Positions 59,186 to 64,000 of a stretch of DNA of 64,000 nucleotides are shown here, piece after piece; position 1 is the first letter of the stretch; each line of letters opens with the position of its first letter. The notes under the pieces are model-generated. The model was given only the letters and a program-made list of their open reading frames with translations. It did no database searches and had not been told where the DNA came from. The stretch spans positions 124,001 to 188,000 of the forward strand of contig CAJQUW010004409.1 of the NCBI GenBank assembly GCA_907163375.1, written 5' to 3'. The position numbers and the translations under genes were made by a program. Origin of the DNA: Prostheceraeus crozeri. Taxonomy: Eukaryota > Platyhelminthes > Polycladida > Euryleptidae.

Positions 59186-59321
59186 AAAATTTGAATTTCA
59201 AATATTGAGCGCAATAATGAAATTCCGAAATAAATAATAGTGAATTCGGTATGTACCAAGGTAAAATATATCAAAATTACTGCTAATATAAAAATCAAAA
59301 ATTCGGTCAAAAATGGGTTAA

Positions 59322-60169
59322 GCAAGCTTAAGTCGTCAGGACTCACTTTGAATAGAGATAAGTGTCTTTTCGGATCTAAATCTTTCGACTTTCTTGGCCA
59401 CAAGATTTCTCCTGGAGGTATTTCTGTTACTGAGGACAAGGCGGATGCCATAATCAACTGTAGAGCTCCAAAGGACGTGTCTGAACTACGCTCATTTCTA
59501 GGCCTGATTAATTACTGTGGGAAATTTGTTCCAAATTTAGCCACCATCTCTGAACCTCTTAGAAAGCTTCTGAGGGGCACCCAGTTTTCTTGGGGTATTG
59601 ACCAAGAACGAGCTTTCAAGACTGTCAAGGAAGCTATAGGACGTGACGTGAAGCTCACTGCTTACGACCCGAAATCTCCCAAGACGCTGATAACTGACGC
59701 TAGTAGGGTAGGATTAGGGGCCGTCCTCATGCAGGATGTAGGAGGTGAACTCAGACCGATCGCTTACGCAAGTCGCGGATTAACTGAGGTTGAGAGGCGC
59801 TATTCAGCTACTGAGAAAGAAGCTTTAGGAATAGTCTGGGGCTGTGAATACTTCAAGACATACCTTCTCGGAGGTCCCTTTCATTTGAAGACTGATCACA
59901 GACCACTAATATACTTGTATTCTCCAAACTCCAAGCCTTCTGCACGTATTGAGCGATGGGTTTTACGACTTCAGTGTTTCCAATTCACGGTTGACTACAT
60001 TCCTGGCCATACGAACATTGCAGACTTTCTTTCTCGTTCTTCGAGCAAGCCGTCCAGAAGCACTGATAAAGACGACTACATATATTTTGTTGCACAATCT
60101 GCCGTCCCGAGAACCCTAACTCCCAGAGAGATTGAGGAAGCCTCTGCTGTCGACGAAGAGTTGAAGTAG
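59322..60169 (+). pseudogene. Gypsy RT end and RNase H
   Basis: Downstream of piggyBac-2 the retrotransposon resumes with the RT connection (FLGHKISPGGISVTEDKADA) and RNase H (ITDASRVGLGAVLMQD, ATEKEALGIVWGCEYFKTYL, LKTDHRPLIYL). The chromodomain-free end reads YIPGHTNIADFLSRSSS. Fossil. Confidence 0.92.
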
Positions 60170-60180
60170 TCAGAGAAGCA

Positions 60181-61264
60181 GTGTTAGCAGATGATTGGGA
60201 TTCCTCTCTTGTCCCTCCTTCTTATAAGGCAATTCGGAATGAATTGACCGTCTTAGGTCATCTTTTACTCAGAGGTACCCGCTTGATAATTCCAGCTAGG
60301 TACCGGCAAAGGATCTTAGAGATCGGTCACGAAGGTCATCAGGGCATCGTCAAAACGAAGCAGCGCCTACGCACTAAGGTATGGTGGCCTGGTATTGATA
60401 GGGAAGCTGAGAAGATTTGCAAGTCATGCAAGGCATGCGTTCTTGTCTCTGTTGAAAGGGCTAACGTTGAACCTTTGTGCCGTAGCAAGTTGCCAGTAGG
60501 ACCTTGGAAAGCCGTCTCCATGGATTTTTTAGGACCCTTTCCAGATGGAAACCGACTCCTTGTTGTCGTTGACTATTTTAGCCGGTGGTTCGAGGCCAAG
60601 TGGATGGTTTAAGACGACCAGTGATGATGTGATAAGTACCCTTGATGAGATATGGGCGATGCATGGCTACCCAGACACTATCACTTCTGATAACGGTCCA
60701 CCTTTTCTCTCAGAGAAGTTGCAAGGCTATTTCAGTACCATAAATGTCTATCATCACCATACTACACCTTTGTGGCCACAAGCCAACTGCGAGGTAGAAC
60801 GCCAGAATCGTACTCTTATGAAGTTCTTAAGAATTGCCGATGCACAGAACCTTGATTTGAAGCAAGAATTGAATAAGTTTCTCCTGATCTATCGTACCAC
60901 TCCTCACTCCGTGACCGGACAAGTCCCACCATCTGTCATGCTTTTTAAGTGATCTCTGAAGACGAAATTACCTGAATTACAGGCTGTTCAGGAACACGAT
61001 CCATGTTTTGATAAGACTTTAGGCAGTTGCGCTGAAGGAGAGGTTAGAGATCGAGACTCGTTGTCGAAGGAAATGGGTAGGATGTACGCAGATTCAGCCC
61101 GAAATGCGAAACACGTTGAAATGCCAGTAGGATCGAAAGTTCTACTAAGGAACGAGGTCAAAGGTAAACTTGAGCCACGTTTTGAAAATATGGAGTACAC
61201 TATTGTTAAGGACGAGGGATCGAAGAAGACAGTTGTTTCCGAGACGGGAAAAGTAAAGAGTTAG
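60181..61264 (+). pseudogene. Gypsy integrase region
   Basis: An HHCC-type zinc-binding part (HEGHQGIVKTKQRLRTKVWW, CKSCKAC) is followed by the catalytic core with SMDFLGPFPDGNRLLVVVDY, TITSDNGPPFLSEKLQGYFS and ANCEVERQNRTLMKFL. A C-terminal SH3-like region (GSKVLLRNEVKGKLEPRFEN) follows. Broken in a few places. Fossil. Confidence 0.9.
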
Positions 61265-61859
61265 AATTTATCTGTAATGAAACCGATTCCTGAGCCTTCA
61301 GATTATTCCCAATCTTTAGTTGATTCTCCACGAACTACTGATACCCCAATCACATCGCACGACAGTGATTGTCCTCAGAGTCTCCCAACAGAACCTTTGA
61401 TAGTTTCTCCATCCATTCAGCGGATAGACGGTATCCTTTGCGAACTAATAGGTCTCGCCCAGCAAGATTCAACAACCATGAATTATACTGATGTGATATA
61501 ACGAATTGCATAGTTTTCCAGGTTTCTCTTGTTTTATTCTTGAGCTGTAAGGTCTACTTTTTTTTATACTTTATGTAACCTAATCGTAATTCAAGTTAGT
61601 AACTAGTGTAAATAGAGTAAGTACCTAATCGTTGGACAATGGACTATCGTGAGGACCTCGGAATGAACGAAGACGAAGATTGTGCGCCGCCGGATGTGTA
61701 TTCGAAATCTCAAAGAACTGTGTATTCGAAATCTCAAAGAACTGTGTATTCGAAATCTCAATGAACTGTGTATTCGAAATCTCAGAGAACTGTGTTTGAA
61801 GTTTCAAGAAACTGTGTTAGATAAGGAACCCCTTCACGTCTTCATTAAAGGGGGAGAGA
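61265..61859 (+). repeat. Gypsy 3' internal region with 24-bp tandem repeats and polypurine tract
   Basis: TGTGTATTCGAAATCTCAAA is the core of a 24-bp unit repeated four to five times at about 61690-61810. The polypurine tract AAAGGGGGAGAGA ends at 61859, immediately before the LTR. Confidence 0.85.
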
Positions 61860-62932
61860 TGTAATGTACGCGCTATCTATGGCTGCGAATATTTATGTTA
61901 TTAACCATCTCAAGGTCACGCTTGTTTATAACAGCATTGAATCTGAAATAAAAGGTATCACAATCGCTTACCGTGTGATAGTGAAACGATGTGTTTTTAC
62001 TTACCGCATGTACTTTGATAAGTGTATAACCACTCGTACGGCACAACTTCAAGGAAACTATAAATGTTAGTTTCGTTTTTAAATGGCATGAAAATGTGTA
62101 CATTTAAATGTATTATTTATGCTTATTGATGGTACTGGGAAACAACGAATTATATATAGTCATGATATATATAGGTGCCGAATAATAGAAGGCATGCAAT
62201 ATCCAAATGATTGCCAATAACAAAATGAACGACGCTGTCGTTTAAATATGCTTTATAAGTCGATTTAATAAATTTGGTGAACTCTGTTCACGAATAGTAC
62301 GGAACAATCAGTAACATATTATACGGCAAAAGTGGTATGTGACTTGTCCGGTGTGATTGTGTTATATGTTTATGTATAGAGAATAGTTACACATTTGTTT
62401 ATTAAATAAATTGTATAGTAAGTGTAGTGGCCGAGTAAACTTATAACTTCACGAGTTGGGTTTGCTCTGCTACATAAGTTAAATATAATAACAACAAACC
62501 TATAGCTCTCCGAGTTGGGTTTGCTATTTCACGTACATAGTATTAATAATAATAATAGACCTATAGCTCTTCGGAGTTGGGTTAGACTTAAAGTCATTCA
62601 CGTGTTAATAATAACTAGCTTATAGCCTTCGATACGGTTGGTCTGGTAATTTGATATTGTCCTACCTATATCCCCTTGGGTTGGTTAAAATTAGTGCCGT
62701 GAATAATACCTATAGGCCTTCTGGTTTGGGTATTGTTCTCAGAATAATAATAAATAATCTTAATAGTGAACTACTGCTGCTCCTGCTTCTACGACAAGAG
62801 CTAAAGGATTGGAGACTGCTGAGGATTCAAAGGACACCACTGGCAGCAATCGGTAGGTTTATAACGTAACACTTACAGTACGCGCATCATACCTATCCAA
62901 CTAATTTACATCTACTAGCTCGGCCCGTTACA
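61860..62932 (+). repeat. Gypsy 3' LTR, complete (1073 bp)
   Basis: Begins TGTAATG right after the polypurine tract and ends GTTACA, giving inverted TGTAA...TTACA termini. From 62045 on it matches the 5' LTR. The first 185 bases have no counterpart at the left end. Confidence 0.92.
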
Positions 62933-63241
62933 ATACAAGGTGATACAGGACTCCATTTATTGTTTTACCTTTAAGTAATCGAGAAATTAAACTATCGACG
63001 TTCAGATTCGCCTCAGCCATTAATAACTAGCTTACAACAAAAAATGGGAACGTAGTAAAGACGTATTCGACTTTGAAAACGCATTTGCAAATGTTTAGAA
63101 GAATGTTCCATGATTGGTCCGTTTTTTAATCAGTAGTATCGTTTATTTACGGAATTATTACGGAAAACTTCAAATCATCTGATAAATTAAACAACTACAA
63201 TGCAAGTAATTTTTCTCTATTATTCAAACAAAGGTACTTAC
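62933..63241. other. Flanking DNA, nothing recognised
   Basis: AT-rich sequence right of the gypsy element with no features. Confidence 0.5.
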
Positions 63242-63484
63242 ATAATAAGCCCTAATTTTTGCAATATTTGAGTTCAGAGAAGCAATAAACTCATATGATG
63301 GCACCAAAATGAAAAAATTGAACCATCCTACTCCTTCTTGACTGGCTTCAAAAACATCTACCTGCAGCCAGCTTATGCCCATGCTCCCTGCCTTTGCGTA
63401 TGCTTTTAACAGTGGCACATTCGAATACCGGTCATGGGGCGCGACATTCAGGCATGGGAAGGGGAAATTGTCTGAACATGGCAC
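63242..63484 (-). CDS. Candidate internal exon of an unrecognised host gene
   Basis: A 243-nt open stretch is bounded on the minus strand by TGATGTCAG and TATTAT|GTAAGT, exactly 81 codons in phase 0. It reads VPCSDNFPFPCLNVAPHDRY, SNVPLLKAYAKAGSMGISWL, QVDVFEASQEGVGWFNFFIL and VPSYEFIASLNSNIAKIRAY. Codon use looks coding and both splice sites are good. I do not recognise the protein; it is not a piece of PP1 or of a transposon family I know. Neighbouring exons are not visible. Confidence 0.4.
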
Positions 63485-64000
63485 CTGACATCACCAATGC
63501 TTATTTTGCAACAGTTTCAGTGATTGTACAATTGCAGACATCTGAGCAGAATCAGCGTGATGCAGCATAAATAGTAAGGAAAAAAATTTCATCTGCAGAA
63601 TTTCAATTTTTAGGATGTGAATGTTCTTGAAGTACCCCGGGCTTTGTTAGCAGAAATGGTGCATCAATGCTGGCACAGTCACGTAACAGCAAATTTAGAT
63701 ATTAAGATGATTATTCAGTGTTACATTAATGAAACTCATTTATATCGTGCAAAACTCACCATTTCTCTCAATCAAATTGCAACAGCAAGTTAATTACTAT
63801 GAATGATGATCATACTCTAGTAACCAGACGTTGGCCTGAGCCATGGCATTGTGGTACAAAAACACGTTTAACTCTTTCCTACGATATTTTGTGGTGTGTT
63901 GTTTTGGCTAATGTGCAATAATAGTAATTTGCAGCAACGCGCTCTTGTTGTATTTATAGTCTCTAGTTTGTAAGGTGCGCAGGTCTGGGATATTGTTACA
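63485..64000. other. Unassigned right edge
   Basis: No coding or repeat feature that I can support. Confidence 0.5.

Larger units (their letters stand above)
53405..59321 (+). mobile_element. piggyBac-2, complete ends, inserted in gypsy RT
   Basis: TTAA stands at 53405-53408 and 59318-59321. The 13-bp terminal repeats CCCATTTTTGACC and complement lie at 53409-53421 and 59305-59317. Subterminal near-palindromes of the type GTTCCACTTGTGGAAC occur at both ends. The transposase gene on the plus strand is interrupted by a LINE 3' fragment (54293-55115) and by an IS630-like element (56089-58253). The outer gypsy sequence resumes immediately after the right TTAA. Confidence 0.9.
42922..62932 (+). 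mobile_element. Ty3/gypsy LTR retrotransposon, broken by nested insertions
   Basis: Its order is LTR, gag, protease, RT, RNase H, integrase, polypurine tract, LTR, all on the plus strand. About 20 kb separate the outer edges because other elements are inserted. One block lies at 44.1-51.5 kb in the gag region and a piggyBac lies at 53405-59321 in the RT region. Besides these two blocks there are several small breaks, so it is a fossil. The two LTRs differ over their shared 900 bp by about seven substitutions and four or five small indels by eye, which implies a young insertion. All nested elements must be younger still. The RNase H and integrase style suggests the Mag/K02A2.6-like branch, tentatively. 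Confidence 0.88.

Overview
The window is genomic DNA from an animal, most likely an AT-rich invertebrate. The evidence is spliced genes with GT-AG introns, a protein phosphatase 1 (PP1) catalytic-subunit gene with metazoan-type exon boundaries, and many kinds of eukaryotic transposon: Penelope-like elements, several LINE lineages, tRNA-derived SINEs, piggyBac, Tc1/mariner-IS630, hAT-like and Ty3/gypsy. There are no bacterial operons, rRNA genes or CRISPR arrays. I cannot name the species.

Layout. 1-11.1 kb is a cluster of four minus-strand Penelope-like elements (PLEs). Two are near-identical Naiad-type copies with the GIY-YIG domain in front of the reverse transcriptase (RT), lying head to tail. 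The one at the left edge is split by a recent 5'-truncated LINE. 11.1-14.4 kb is mostly non-coding, with an unrecognised spliced gene at 12.4-12.9 kb and a 67-bp minisatellite. 14.4-17.9 kb is a nearly complete CR1-like LINE. 17.9-28 kb holds SINEs, hairpins, a piggyBac fragment, a non-autonomous hAT-like element with 8-bp target duplications, a degraded LINE, and an internally deleted mariner-like element with intact ends.

28.06-31.79 kb is a unit bounded by perfect 20-bp inverted repeats. It has palindromic CATACGTATG arrays near its ends and encloses a three-exon gene whose product looks like a BEN-domain protein. A 49-bp minisatellite has grown inside that gene's 5' exon.

32.0-40.9 kb, minus strand, carries four internal exons of a divergent PP1 catalytic subunit, one of them only 105 nt. 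Its introns hold a 71-bp hAT-type mini-MITE, five dispersed copies of an invariant 14-mer, a long imperfect hairpin and a 1.5-kb hAT-like element.

42.9-62.9 kb is a nest of elements. A broken Ty3/gypsy LTR retrotransposon is interrupted by LINEs and by a complete-ended piggyBac. The piggyBac is itself interrupted by a LINE fragment and by an IS630-like element with long inverted repeats. The last kilobase has one candidate host exon.

Relationships. The host genes visible here (PP1, the BEN-like gene, two fragments) show no shared pathway. Most of the window is transposon sequence in several age layers. The two L2-like LINE copies and the two Naiad copies are almost identical, so both families moved recently.
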